A stretch of 64,000 nt of DNA from Ramlibacter sp. (lineage in GTDB: Bacteria > Pseudomonadota > Gammaproteobacteria > Burkholderiales > Burkholderiaceae_C), in the NCBI GenBank assembly GCA_021323335.1, contig JAJTCN010000009.1, positions 16,645 through 80,644 of the forward strand, read 5' to 3'. The translations under genes and the position numbers were made by a program. The notes beneath the pieces are model-generated. The model had not been told where the DNA came from. It saw only the letters and a list, made by a program, of their open reading frames with translations, and did not search any database. Below are positions 19,706 to 28,978 of this stretch, piece after piece (position 1 is the stretch's first letter; each line of letters starts with the position of its first letter).

Positions 19706-20662
19706 ATGCAAAAGCGCTTCTTCCTCCACGCCCTGGCCGCGACGCTCGCCCTCGGCGCCTCCCTGCCCGCCGCGGCGCAATGGAAACCCACCAAGCCGAT
19801 CAACCTGATCGTGCCCTGGGCCGCCGGCGGGTCGACCGACCAGATCACCCGCGTCACCGCGGCGGAACTGGAAAAGGTGCTGGGCCAGAAGATCATCGTG
19901 GTGAACCAGCCCGGCGCCTCCGGCTCCATCGGCACCAAGAACGCCTGGGAAGCGCCGAAGGACGGCTACACCTGGGCGGCGGGCGCGGCGCAGGACCTGG
20001 GCACCTACCAGGCGCTCGGCATGCTGGACGTGCCGGCCCGGGACTGGCACATGTTCCTGAGCGTCGCCAACATCGCCGTGGTGGCGGACCTGCTGGCCGC
20101 CATGAAGGCCAAGCCGGGCGAAGTCAAGGTGGCGACGGCGGGCGTGACTTCCGGCGGCCACAACGCGATGGAAGCGATCTCCCGCGCCACCGGCGTCAAG
20201 TACCGCCACGTCACCTATGACGGCGGCAACCCCGCCGTGGTGGCCACGGTCTCGGGCGAGACCGACATCACCACGCAGCTTGCGGTGGAGCAGGCCGAGA
20301 TGATCCGCCCGCTGGCCACCGTCAGCGACCGGCCGCTGGAGATCGAAGGCTACGGCACCATCGAGCCGATCAGCAAGACCATCCCCGGCTTCAAGGCGCC
20401 GGCCAACTACTTCGGCATCTTCATCCCCAAGGGCGTGCCGCCGGAGGTGGTGGCGACGGTGCAGGACATCTGGGCGAAGAACATTGCCAACAACCCGGCG
20501 ATCAAGGCCTATGCGGTGAACAAGGGCGCGCTGTTCGCCCCGGTGGCCGGCGACGCCGCGCTGGCGGCCGCCATGCCGGCGATCCAGGCCAATGCCTGGC
20601 TGCTGCACTCCACCGGCAAGACCAAGGTGTCGCCGGACACGGTCGGCATCGCCAAGCCCTGA
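19706..20662 (+). CDS. tripartite tricarboxylate transporter substrate-binding protein (Bug/TctC)
   Basis: WKPTKPINLIVPWAAGGSTDQITR...NQPGASGSIGT. Confidence 0.92.
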   Translation: MQKRFFLHALAATLALGASLPAAAQWKPTKPINLIVPWAAGGSTDQITRVTAAELEKVLGQKIIVVNQPGASGSIGTKNAWEAPKDGYTWAAGAAQDLGTYQALGMLDVPARDWHMFLSVANIAVVADLLAAMKAKPGEVKVATAGVTSGGHNAMEAISRATGVKYRHVTYDGGNPAVVATVSGETDITTQLAVEQAEMIRPLATVSDRPLEIEGYGTIEPISKTIPGFKAPANYFGIFIPKGVPPEVVATVQDIWAKNIANNPAIKAYAVNKGALFAPVAGDAALAAAMPAIQANAWLLHSTGKTKVSPDTVGIAKP

Positions 20663-20686
20663 CGGGCGCAGGAAGGTCGTTTCAAC

Positions 20687-21214
20687 ATGAGCATGGAGTC
20701 GGCGCCGCCTGGCGCCGTTTCGCCGCGCGCCGACCTCTGGGCGGCCCTGGTGTGGATGGCATTCGGCGCCGGCGTGTTCACGCTGGCCTGGCGGATGGAC
20801 CGGCTGGAGAACCTGCACATCAACCGGTACGAGATTCCCGGGCTGGTGCCCATGCTGCTGGGCGCGGCCATCTTGCTGCTCGGCTTCGTGCTGGCGCTGC
20901 GCTCGATCCAGCGCGGGGCGCTCGGCCCCGTGGCCACGCCGGCGGACAGGGTGCCCGGCGCGCGGCGCTACATGGCGGCGGTCATCGGCGCCATGCTCGC
21001 CTACTCGGTCGTGCTCGTGGGCCATGGCGTGCCCTTCTGGCTGGCGACGCTGCTGTTCGTCACCGGCTTCATCTTCTTCTTCGACCGTGAGCGCCAGCGC
21101 AGCCTGGGCCGCGGCACGGTTCGACAGCTGCTGCTCGCGTTCGCCTACGGCGCGGCGACGAGCGCCGTGGTGACCCTGGTGTTCCAGGAAGTCTTCTACG
21201 TGCGGCTGCCTTAG
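20687..21214 (+). CDS. tripartite tricarboxylate transporter small membrane subunit (TctB)
   Basis: 175 aa, 4 TM, between TctC and TctA. Confidence 0.85.
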   Translation: MSMESAPPGAVSPRADLWAALVWMAFGAGVFTLAWRMDRLENLHINRYEIPGLVPMLLGAAILLLGFVLALRSIQRGALGPVATPADRVPGARRYMAAVIGAMLAYSVVLVGHGVPFWLATLLFVTGFIFFFDRERQRSLGRGTVRQLLLAFAYGAATSAVVTLVFQEVFYVRLP

Positions 21215-21223
21215 GCGCCTTCG

Positions 21224-22729
21224 ATGTTCCAGGGTCTCTTCTCCTTCGGCCAGTCGCTGGCCAGCTTCCTCACACCGACGTCGATCGCCCTCGTGCTCGC
21301 TTCCACCCTGGTGGGCGTGATCATCGGCGCGCTGCCGGGCCTGACCGCCACCATGGGCGTGGCGCTGATGACCACGCTGACGATCAAGCTGCCGGCGTCG
21401 CAGGCCATCCTGGTGCTGATCTGCACCTACGTCGGCGCGATCTACGGCGGCAGCCGCAGCGCGATCCTGCTGAACATCCCCGGCACGCCGGCGTCGGCGG
21501 CGTCCTGCCTCGACGGCTACGCGCTGGCGCGCCAGGGCATGGCCGGCAAGGCGATGGGCATCGCCACCAGCGGCTCGGTGCTGGGCACCCTGATCGGCAT
21601 GTTCTTCCTGGCGCTGTTCACCCCGATGCTGGGCGAGGTGGCGCTGAAGTTCGGCGCCTACGAGTTCTTCTGGCTGGCGGTGTTCGGCGTCATCGTCTCG
21701 GCCACACTCACCGGCGGCGACCCCCTCAAGGGCTGGATTGCCGGCTTCGCCGGGCTCTTCATCGCCACCATCGGGCAGGACGGCATCCATGCCTACGAGC
21801 GCTTCCACTTCGGCAACCGCGACCTGGCCGGCGGCATCTCGCTGGTGCCGGCGCTGGTCGGCGCCTTCGGGTTCGCCGAGATCCTGGTGGCCATGCAGGA
21901 GAAGCGCCCGCCGGTGCAGGTGAACGCGCTCGACTCGGTGATCCCGAAGATCCGCGACGTGCTGAAGTACTGGCGCACCATCATCCGCAGCGGCGTGATC
22001 GGCACCTTCATGGGCATCGTGCCGGGCGTGGGCGAGGACGTCGCCGCCTGGTCGTCGTATGCCGCGGCCAAGCGCGCGAGCAAGGAGAAGGAACAGTTCG
22101 GCAAGGGCTCGGTCGAGGGCCTGATGGCCGCCGAGACCGGCGACAACGCCTGCGTGCCGGGCGCCATCATTCCCGTGCTGACCTTGCAGATTCCGGGCTC
22201 GGCGCCTGCCGCGGTGCTCATGGCGGCCATGCTGATCCACGGCGTCAAGCCGGGGCCGATGATCATGATCGAGTCGCCCCAGTTCGTCTACGACATCGTC
22301 GCGATGATGATGCTGGCCACCATCGGCATCCTGATCTACGGCCTGACGCTGACCAAGTTCCTGGTGCAGGTGCTGCGCGTGCCGACCACCATCATCGTGC
22401 CCATGCTGCTGGTGCTGTGCACGATCGGCAGCTTCGCGCTGGCCTCGCGCCTGTTCGACATCTGGGTGATGGTGGCGTTCGGCCTGATTGGCTACGCGCT
22501 GCGCCGCTTCGGCTTCCCGGTGGCGCCGCTGGTGCTGGGCATCGTGCTGGGGGACCTGCTGGAGAAGAACTTCCGGCGCGGGCTGGTGCTGTCGGACGGC
22601 GACCTGCTGCCCTTCTTCACCCGCCCGATCTCGGCCGTGCTGGCGGGGGGCATCCTGCTGATCGTGCTGTTCCGCCTGCCGCTGGTGCGCAAGCTGTTCG
22701 CGCGTCGTCCCGCGCCGGTGTCGCCATGA
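21224..22729 (+). CDS. tripartite tricarboxylate transporter large membrane subunit (TctA)
   Basis: GALPGLTATMGVALM, IYGGSRSAILLNIPGTPASAASCLDGY, PGVGEDVAAWSSY. Confidence 0.95.
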   Translation: MFQGLFSFGQSLASFLTPTSIALVLASTLVGVIIGALPGLTATMGVALMTTLTIKLPASQAILVLICTYVGAIYGGSRSAILLNIPGTPASAASCLDGYALARQGMAGKAMGIATSGSVLGTLIGMFFLALFTPMLGEVALKFGAYEFFWLAVFGVIVSATLTGGDPLKGWIAGFAGLFIATIGQDGIHAYERFHFGNRDLAGGISLVPALVGAFGFAEILVAMQEKRPPVQVNALDSVIPKIRDVLKYWRTIIRSGVIGTFMGIVPGVGEDVAAWSSYAAAKRASKEKEQFGKGSVEGLMAAETGDNACVPGAIIPVLTLQIPGSAPAAVLMAAMLIHGVKPGPMIMIESPQFVYDIVAMMMLATIGILIYGLTLTKFLVQVLRVPTTIIVPMLLVLCTIGSFALASRLFDIWVMVAFGLIGYALRRFGFPVAPLVLGIVLGDLLEKNFRRGLVLSDGDLLPFFTRPISAVLAGGILLIVLFRLPLVRKLFARRPAPVSP

Positions 22730-23577
22730 AATTCGCCCTCTGCAACGAGGTGCTGCAACCGCTGCCTTTCGCGCGGCAGTGCAAGCTGGCCGCCGACCTG
22801 GGCTACGACGGCCTGGAGGTCGCGCCGTTCACGCTGGCGGAGGACCCGATGTCCATCACCGACCAGGAGGCCGCGGCCTTCCGCAAGGTGGCGGAGGACC
22901 ACGGCCTGCGGATCCACGGACTGCACTGGCTGCTGGTGGCGCCCGCCGGCCTGTCCATCGTCAGCGAGGACGCGTCGTTGCGCCGCCGGACGACGGACGT
23001 GATGCAGCGGCTGGTGGAGCTGTGCGTCGCCCTGGGCGGCAGCTACCTGGTGCACGGCTCGCCGAAGCAGCGCAGCGTGCCCGCCGGCAGCACGCGCGAG
23101 CAGGCGTGGGAGCGCGCCCGCGAGTGCCTGCGCGCGGCGGGGGAAGCGGCGGCGCGCTGCGGCGTCACCTACTGCCTGGAGCCGCTGGCGCCGCGCGAGA
23201 CCGACCTGTTCAACACGGTGGAGGAGGCCGCTTGCATGGTCGACGAGATCGGCCTGCCGGCGCTGCGCACGATGATCGACTGCAGCGCCGCCGGCCAGGC
23301 CGAGGCGGAGCCGGTGCACGCGCTGATGGAGCGCTGGATGCCGCGCGGCGTGATCGGGCATGTGCAGGTGAACGATCCCAACCGGCGCGGGCCGGGGCAG
23401 GGCGTCATGGCGTTCGGGCCGATCCTGCAGGTGATGCGGCGGATGGAAGAGGCCGGGCATTTTCCCGGCATCGTGGGCGTCGAGCCCTTCGACTACGTGC
23501 CCGATGGTCCCGGATGCGCCGCGCATTCCATCGGCTACCTGCGCGGCGTGCTGCAAGGACTGCAATCCCATGGCTGA
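22726..23577 (+). CDS. sugar phosphate isomerase/epimerase (xylose isomerase-like TIM barrel)
   Basis: 283 aa; ATGA overlap with tctA; MKFALCNEVL...LGYDGLEVAPFTL...LHWLLVAP. Confidence 0.85.
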   Translation: MKFALCNEVLQPLPFARQCKLAADLGYDGLEVAPFTLAEDPMSITDQEAAAFRKVAEDHGLRIHGLHWLLVAPAGLSIVSEDASLRRRTTDVMQRLVELCVALGGSYLVHGSPKQRSVPAGSTREQAWERARECLRAAGEAAARCGVTYCLEPLAPRETDLFNTVEEAACMVDEIGLPALRTMIDCSAAGQAEAEPVHALMERWMPRGVIGHVQVNDPNRRGPGQGVMAFGPILQVMRRMEEAGHFPGIVGVEPFDYVPDGPGCAAHSIGYLRGVLQGLQSHG

Positions 23578-24985
23578 AGCCCCTGTCCTGTCGATCCGTG
23601 CGATCGAACTGTACGAGCGGCCGGTCAAGCTGCGCATGCCGTTCCGCTTCGGCGTGGTCACGCTGACCGAGTCGCCGCAGGCCTTCGCCCGGGTCCAGGT
23701 CTCGCTGCCCGGCGGCGGCACGGCCTGGGGCGCGGCCGCCGAGCTGATGGCGCCCAAGTGGTTCGACAAGAACCTGGCGCTGAGCAACGAGGACAACTTC
23801 GACCAGTTGCGCGACGTGTTGCGCATGGCGCGCGACGCGTACCTGTCCGATGCCTCGCCGGCGACGGCCTTCGGGCACTTCGCGCGCCACCACGCGGCGC
23901 ATGCGCGGGCCGCCGCCGGGCGCGGGTACAACCCGCTGCTCGCCAGCTACGGCCCCGCGCTCGTCGACCGCGCGGTGCTCGATGCCCTGTGCCGTGCCCG
24001 CGGCGTCTCGTTCTATGCGGCAATGCAGGCCAACCTCGCCGGCATGGGGCGCGCGCACCCCGAGTTCGACGGGATCGATTTCGACGCCTTCCTGGCGGAC
24101 CTGCGGCCGGCGCGCTCCATGCACGCGCGCCACACGGTGGGCCTGGTAGATGCCATCACTTCTCCCCCAGCGGGGGAGGGAGGACGCGTCGGCGACGGCC
24201 TGCCCGAGACGCTGGAGGAGGTGGTGCAGGTCTACGGGCACCGCTACTTCAAGCTGAAGGTGGCCGGCAAGGTGCAGGCCGACGTGCAGCGCCTGCAGGC
24301 CATCGCCGCCGTGCTGGACCGCTCGCCGCAGCCTTACTTCGCGTCCCTGGACGGCAACGAGCAGTACGAGGGCGCGCAAGGCGTGCTGGAACTGGTGCGC
24401 GGGATCCAGGCGCAGCCGGCGCTGCGCCGCCTGTGGGACTCCATCCTCTTCATCGAGCAGCCCATCGCCCGCAAGCTGGCGCTGCAGGTGGACCTGCGCG
24501 CCACCGACTTCGGCAAGCCGGTGATCGTCGACGAATCCGACGGCGAGCTGGAAAGCTTCGTCCAGGCACGGGCGCATGGCTATGCCGGCGTTTCCTCCAA
24601 GACCTGCAAGGGCTTCTACAAGTCGGTGCTCAACGCGGCGCGTTGCGCGGCCTGGAACCGCGAGGAGGGCGGGTCGCGTTACTTCATGTCCGCCGAGGAC
24701 CTGACGACGCAGGCCGGGCTGTCGGTGCAGCAGGACCTAGCGCTGGTGAACCTGCTGGGCATCACCCACGTCGAGCGCAACGGCCACCACTACGTCAACG
24801 GCATGGCGGCCTTGCCGGAGGCGGAGCAGCAGGCCTTCCTGCGCGCGCATCCGGACGTGTACGAGCACAGCCACGGCGCCGTGCGCCTGCGCATCCGCGA
24901 GGGAGAGATCCAGCTGGCCTCGCTCGACACGCCAGGCTTCGCGAGCGGCGCGCTGCCGGATTTCGGGTCGATGCCGGCGTTGTGA
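23570..24985 (+). CDS. mandelate racemase/enolase superfamily protein
   Basis: YFKLKVAGKVQADVQRLQ, SLDGNEQYEG, FIEQPIAR, IVDESDGELESF; overlaps previous gene. Confidence 0.8.
   Translation: MAEAPVLSIRAIELYERPVKLRMPFRFGVVTLTESPQAFARVQVSLPGGGTAWGAAAELMAPKWFDKNLALSNEDNFDQLRDVLRMARDAYLSDASPATAFGHFARHHAAHARAAAGRGYNPLLASYGPALVDRAVLDALCRARGVSFYAAMQANLAGMGRAHPEFDGIDFDAFLADLRPARSMHARHTVGLVDAITSPPAGEGGRVGDGLPETLEEVVQVYGHRYFKLKVAGKVQADVQRLQAIAAVLDRSPQPYFASLDGNEQYEGAQGVLELVRGIQAQPALRRLWDSILFIEQPIARKLALQVDLRATDFGKPVIVDESDGELESFVQARAHGYAGVSSKTCKGFYKSVLNAARCAAWNREEGGSRYFMSAEDLTTQAGLSVQQDLALVNLLGITHVERNGHHYVNGMAALPEAEQQAFLRAHPDVYEHSHGAVRLRIREGEIQLASLDTPGFASGALPDFGSMPAL
24162..24182. repeat. REP-like palindrome inside enolase-superfamily CDS (CTCCCCC-AGC-GGGGGAG)
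   Basis: Perfect 7-bp stem; encodes SPPAGEGG. Confidence 0.55.
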
Positions 24986-24988
24986 GGG

Positions 24989-25080
24989 GGTGTCGGGGTG
25001 CGCGTTCGCGCAACCCGACCTACGCATCAAGGTGGCCCTCGTAGGCCGGGTTGCGCGAAGCGCACCCCGGCGTCCCGGGC
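24989..25080. repeat. intergenic inverted repeat of the GTAGGCCGGGTTGCGC.../GGGTGCGC..GCGCAACCCGACCTAC type
   Basis: GGGTGCGCGTTCGCGCAACCCGACCTACG facing CGTAGGCCGGGTTGCGCGAAGCGCACCCC between convergent genes. Confidence 0.75.
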
Positions 25081-25083
25081 TCG

Positions 25084-26838
25084 CTACTTGAACAGGTCGT
25101 CGATCTTCTTCTGCTCGTCGGCCTCCGCCTTGTCGGCGGCGGCGGAGCCGGGCTGCAGGTCCGCCGGCGGCGCCAGCGGGTCGCTGCCGAACGCACCCGT
25201 GTCCGTCGGCATCTCGATCTTCACCTTGTTCAGGTCGATCTTCTCCACCTTGTCCTGCGAGACGATGCCCGGGAAGGCGATGATCAGGCCGACCATGATG
25301 ATCTGGATGATCACGAAGGGCACCGCGCCCCAGTAGATCTGGCCCGTGGTGACGGGGAGGATTTCCTTGCGGGTGACGCGGTCGATGTACGCCTTGTCGG
25401 GCGCGACGCTGCGCAGGTAGAACAGCGCGAAGCCGAAGGGCGGGTGCATGAACGAGGTCTGCATGTTCACCGCCAGCAGCACGCCGAACCACACCAGGTC
25501 GATGCCCAGCTTCTCGGCCACCGGCGCCAGCAGCGGCACCACGATGAAGGACAGCTCGAAGAAGTCGAGGAAGAACGCCAGCAGGAAGATCAGGATGTTC
25601 ACCACGATCAGGAAGCCGAGCTGGCCCCCCGGCAGTCCCGTCAGCAGGTGCTCGACCCAGCGCGGCCCGTCGACGCCCTGGAAGCTCAGGCCGAAGATGG
25701 TGGCGCCGATCAGGATGAACACCACGAAGCACGATAGCTTGGTGGTCGTGTTCAGCGCCTGCTTCAGCAGGCTCATGGTCAGGCGGCGGCGAACCATCGC
25801 CATGATGAAGGCGCCGAGCGCACCCATGGCGCCGCCCTCCGTGGGCGTGGCGATGCCCAGGAAGATGGTGCCGAGCACCAGGAAGATCAGCAGCAGCGGC
25901 GGGATCAGCACGAAGGTCACCCGCTCGGCCATCCGGGACAGCAGGCCGAGCCGGGTCACCTTGTTGATCATGGCGACGACGAAGGCGAAGAACACGCCGG
26001 CGCACATGGACACGACGATGGTTTCGTCGGTCGGCACCGAGGTCACCGTCTCGCCGCGCCACCAGCTCACCACCTCCGCCCAGTTCTTGCCGAGCGCCAC
26101 GGCCAGGGCGGTCGACAGCACGGTCAGCACCAGCAGCGAGGGCAGTCCGGCCTTGCCATTGTCCTCGCGGATGCTGCGGGCCTCCAGCGGCAGCGCCGGC
26201 ACCCACTTCGGCCGGAAGATGGCGAGCAGCGCCACGTAGCCCGCGTACATGCCCGTCAGCACGAAGCCGGGAACGAAGGCGCCCTTGTACATGTCGCCGA
26301 CGCTGCGGCCCAGCTGGTCGGCCAGCACGATCAGCACGAGCGACGGCGGAATGATCTGCGCCAGGGTGCCGGAAGCGGCGATCACGCCGGTGGCGATACG
26401 GCGGTCGTAGCCGTAGCGCAGCATGATCGGCAGCGAGATCAGGCCCATGGAGATCACCGAGGCGGCCACCACGCCGGTGGTGGCGGCGAGCAGGGCGCCG
26501 ACGAAGATCACGGCAAAGGCCAGGCCGCCGCGCACCGGGCCGAACAGCTGGCCGATGGTGTCCAGCAGGTCCTCGGCCATGCCGCTGCGCTCGAGGATCA
26601 GGCCCATGAGCGTGAAGAACGGGATGGCCAGCAGCGTCTCGTTCTGCATGATGCCGAAGATCCGCAGCGGCAGCGCCTGCAGCAGCGAGGTGGGCAGCAC
26701 GCCCAGCTCGATGCCGATGAAGCCGAAGAAGAGGCCGCAGGCGCCGAGGCTGAAAGCCACCGGGAAGCCGAGCAGCAGGAAGACGAACAGGCCCGCGAAC
26801 ATGATCGGGGCGAGGTTCTGTGCGATGAACTGCATCAT
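25084..26838 (-). CDS. TRAP transporter large permease (DctM, long form)
   Basis: 584 aa; LLGFPVAFSLGACG, GVVAASVISMGLISLPIMLRYGYDRRIATGVIAASGTLAQIIPPSLVLIVLAD. Confidence 0.93.
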   Translation of the reverse strand: MMQFIAQNLAPIMFAGLFVFLLLGFPVAFSLGACGLFFGFIGIELGVLPTSLLQALPLRIFGIMQNETLLAIPFFTLMGLILERSGMAEDLLDTIGQLFGPVRGGLAFAVIFVGALLAATTGVVAASVISMGLISLPIMLRYGYDRRIATGVIAASGTLAQIIPPSLVLIVLADQLGRSVGDMYKGAFVPGFVLTGMYAGYVALLAIFRPKWVPALPLEARSIREDNGKAGLPSLLVLTVLSTALAVALGKNWAEVVSWWRGETVTSVPTDETIVVSMCAGVFFAFVVAMINKVTRLGLLSRMAERVTFVLIPPLLLIFLVLGTIFLGIATPTEGGAMGALGAFIMAMVRRRLTMSLLKQALNTTTKLSCFVVFILIGATIFGLSFQGVDGPRWVEHLLTGLPGGQLGFLIVVNILIFLLAFFLDFFELSFIVVPLLAPVAEKLGIDLVWFGVLLAVNMQTSFMHPPFGFALFYLRSVAPDKAYIDRVTRKEILPVTTGQIYWGAVPFVIIQIIMVGLIIAFPGIVSQDKVEKIDLNKVKIEMPTDTGAFGSDPLAPPADLQPGSAAADKAEADEQKKIDDLFK

Positions 26839-26860
26839 TGTTGTTCTCCTCTTTCCGCGA

Positions 26861-27457
26861 TCAGACGCGGCCCTGCGCTTCGGCCTGGCGGCGCAGTTCC
26901 TCCGCCAGTTCCTCTTCGGGCGTCTTGGCCACGATCTTCACCGTCGGGTCGGGAATGAGGCCCTTCAGGTAAGCGATGCGCTTGACCAGTTCGGACAGGC
27001 CCTGCAGCAGCAGCAGCCCGAAGCCGATGGGGATCAGGATGTACACCGGCCAGCGGATCAGGCCGCCCGCGTTGGAGGACACCTCGCCGGAGCGGAAGCC
27101 CTGCAGGAAGAAGGGGATGCCGTAGTACAGGATCACGAGGCAGACGGGCAGCAGGAAGAAGACGTAGCCGAAGACGTCGATCCAGATCTGCTTGCGCTTT
27201 TCCAGGCGGCTGGAGATCACGTCGATCTTCACGTGTTCTCCGTGCAGCAGGGTGTACCCGGCCGCCAGCAGGAAGGCCGCCGCGAACAGGTACCACTGCA
27301 CCTCGAGGTAGGCGTTGGAGCTCATGTTGAACATCTTGCGGACCATGGCGTTGACCGCGCTGATGACCGTGGAGGCCAGGATCAGCCAGATCACCCACTT
27401 GCCGACCTGGGCGTTCAGCCAGTCCACGGCGTTCGAGAACTTCAATAGAGCACGCAT
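26861..27457 (-). CDS. TRAP transporter small permease (DctQ)
   Basis: 198 aa from M at 27457; adjacent to DctM; EVQWYLFAAAFLLAAGYTLLHGEHVKIDV. Confidence 0.88.
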   Translation of the reverse strand: MRALLKFSNAVDWLNAQVGKWVIWLILASTVISAVNAMVRKMFNMSSNAYLEVQWYLFAAAFLLAAGYTLLHGEHVKIDVISSRLEKRKQIWIDVFGYVFFLLPVCLVILYYGIPFFLQGFRSGEVSSNAGGLIRWPVYILIPIGFGLLLLQGLSELVKRIAYLKGLIPDPTVKIVAKTPEEELAEELRRQAEAQGRV

Positions 27458-27626
27458 GGAAAATGTCTCCGTCGGGGCGCGGGCTCGCCGCTCCCGCTTC
27501 TGTGGGATAGAGTAAGAAGGAAATTCTAGAAAGCGGCCTTCCGGCCAACCTGACAGCATCGTGACAGCCGAGCCGGCGCGTTATCGGTGTTTGTACGGGT
27601 CGACGGACTGGCATGCTTCTGCCTCA

Positions 27627-28876
27627 TGACCCTCGAGCCCATCACCGCCGACGCGCCGGACATGCGCCGCGCCAGCCGGGACCGCCTGTCGGTCGCGCTG
27701 ATGGATGCGCGCAACCACACGCTCCATGCCCTCGGCCGGCTGGACGGGTCGCTCGGCCCGGCCCTGGCGATGCCGTTGCTGCCAGCCGACGCGACGCCGC
27801 CGGCCTGGGTGGCGGGCCACGTGGCATGGCTCGCGGAATACTGGATCGCCCGCAATCCGCAGCGCGCACTCGGGCCGCGCTGCCCCCGCGACGGTGTCCG
27901 GACCGCGTCCGTCGACCCGGGCGCGGACAGCTGGTTCGACCCGAGCCTGGTGCCGCCCGCCCAGCGCGGCAGCCTGGTGCTGCCGGAGCTTCCCGCGCTC
28001 CGGGCCTACCTGCTGGAAACGCTGGAGATCACGCTCGACCTGCTCGATCACACCGCCGACACCGAGGACGCGCTGTACTTCCATCGCATGGCCCTGTGGC
28101 ACGAGGACCTGCGGGGCGAGGAACTGGCGACGCTGGCCCAGGCGGGCGGCGTTTCGCTCGGCCTGGCGCTGCCTGCCGCGGTGGCCGCCCGCGCACCGGT
28201 CCTGCTGCCCGCCACCCAGTGGACGCTGGGCTGGACGGAGGCGGGTTTTGCGCTGGACGTGGAGTGCGGACGTGCGACGGTTGACGTGCCGGAGTTCGAG
28301 ATCGATGCGCAGCCGGTGGGTTGGGCGCAGTACGTCGAGTTCATCGACGACGGCGGCTACGACCGGCAGGAGCTGTGGCACCCCGAGGGCTGGGCGTGGC
28401 TGCAGCGGGAGGCGGAACGCGATGGCCGGCGCGGACCGCGTTACGTGGACCAGATCGGCGTGGCAAGCGGCGCCGTGCTGCAGACGATGTTCGGCAAGCC
28501 GACGCGCATGTCGGGCAGCCAGCCCGTGCTGCACGCGACCTGGTGGGAGGCCGATGCGTGGGCGCGCTGGGCCGGCCGGCGCCTGCCGACGGAAGCCGAA
28601 TGGGAGATCGCGGCCGTGCATGCCGCGCGGCAGGGCTTCCGCTGGGGCGACGTCCGGGAGTGGACCGCCGGCACGCTGCGGCCGTGGCCGGGTTTCGAGC
28701 CGGCGCCGTGGGCGGCGCATGCGGAACTGGATGCGCAGGGCGCGTTCGGCCGGGCGCGGGTGCAGCGCGGAGCCTCCTTCGCGTCGCGTGCCCGCATGAA
28801 GCATCCGAAGGCGCGGTGGTGGGCGCTGCCGGAGCGGGATGAGGGGTTCGTGGGTTTCAGGACCTGCGCGGTCTAG
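27627..28876 (+). CDS. SenA/EgtB-like protein (DinB-like plus SUMF1/FGE-sulfatase domain)
   Basis: RLSVALMDARNHTLHALG..WVAGHVAWLAEYWIARNPQR...ALYFHRMALWHEDLRGE...QPVLHATWWEADAWARWAGRRLPTEAEWEIAA...GFRTCAV. Confidence 0.75.
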
Positions 28877-28978
28877 TCACCGGGGTTCGGTCACCGGGGT
28901 TCGCCTTCGGGCTCACCACCGGCCTACGGGTCGAGGCGGCTCCCGTAGGCCGGCGGTGACGAAGGAACCCCGGTATCA
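28877..28978. repeat. intergenic inverted repeat (CACCGGGGTTCG...CACCACCGGCCTACGGG / CCCGTAGGCCGGCGGTGACG..AACCCCGGT)
   Basis: Arms face each other between convergent genes; two adjacent direct copies of TCACCGGGGTTCG. Confidence 0.8.

Noticed and set aside
19673-22240. 855-aa minus-strand ORF
   Set aside because: Antisense to TctC/TctB/TctA; shadow ORF.
24989-25080. Possible CRISPR-like or attachment-site repeat
   Set aside because: No regular spacer periodicity, no cas genes or integrase; belongs to dispersed intergenic inverted repeats.
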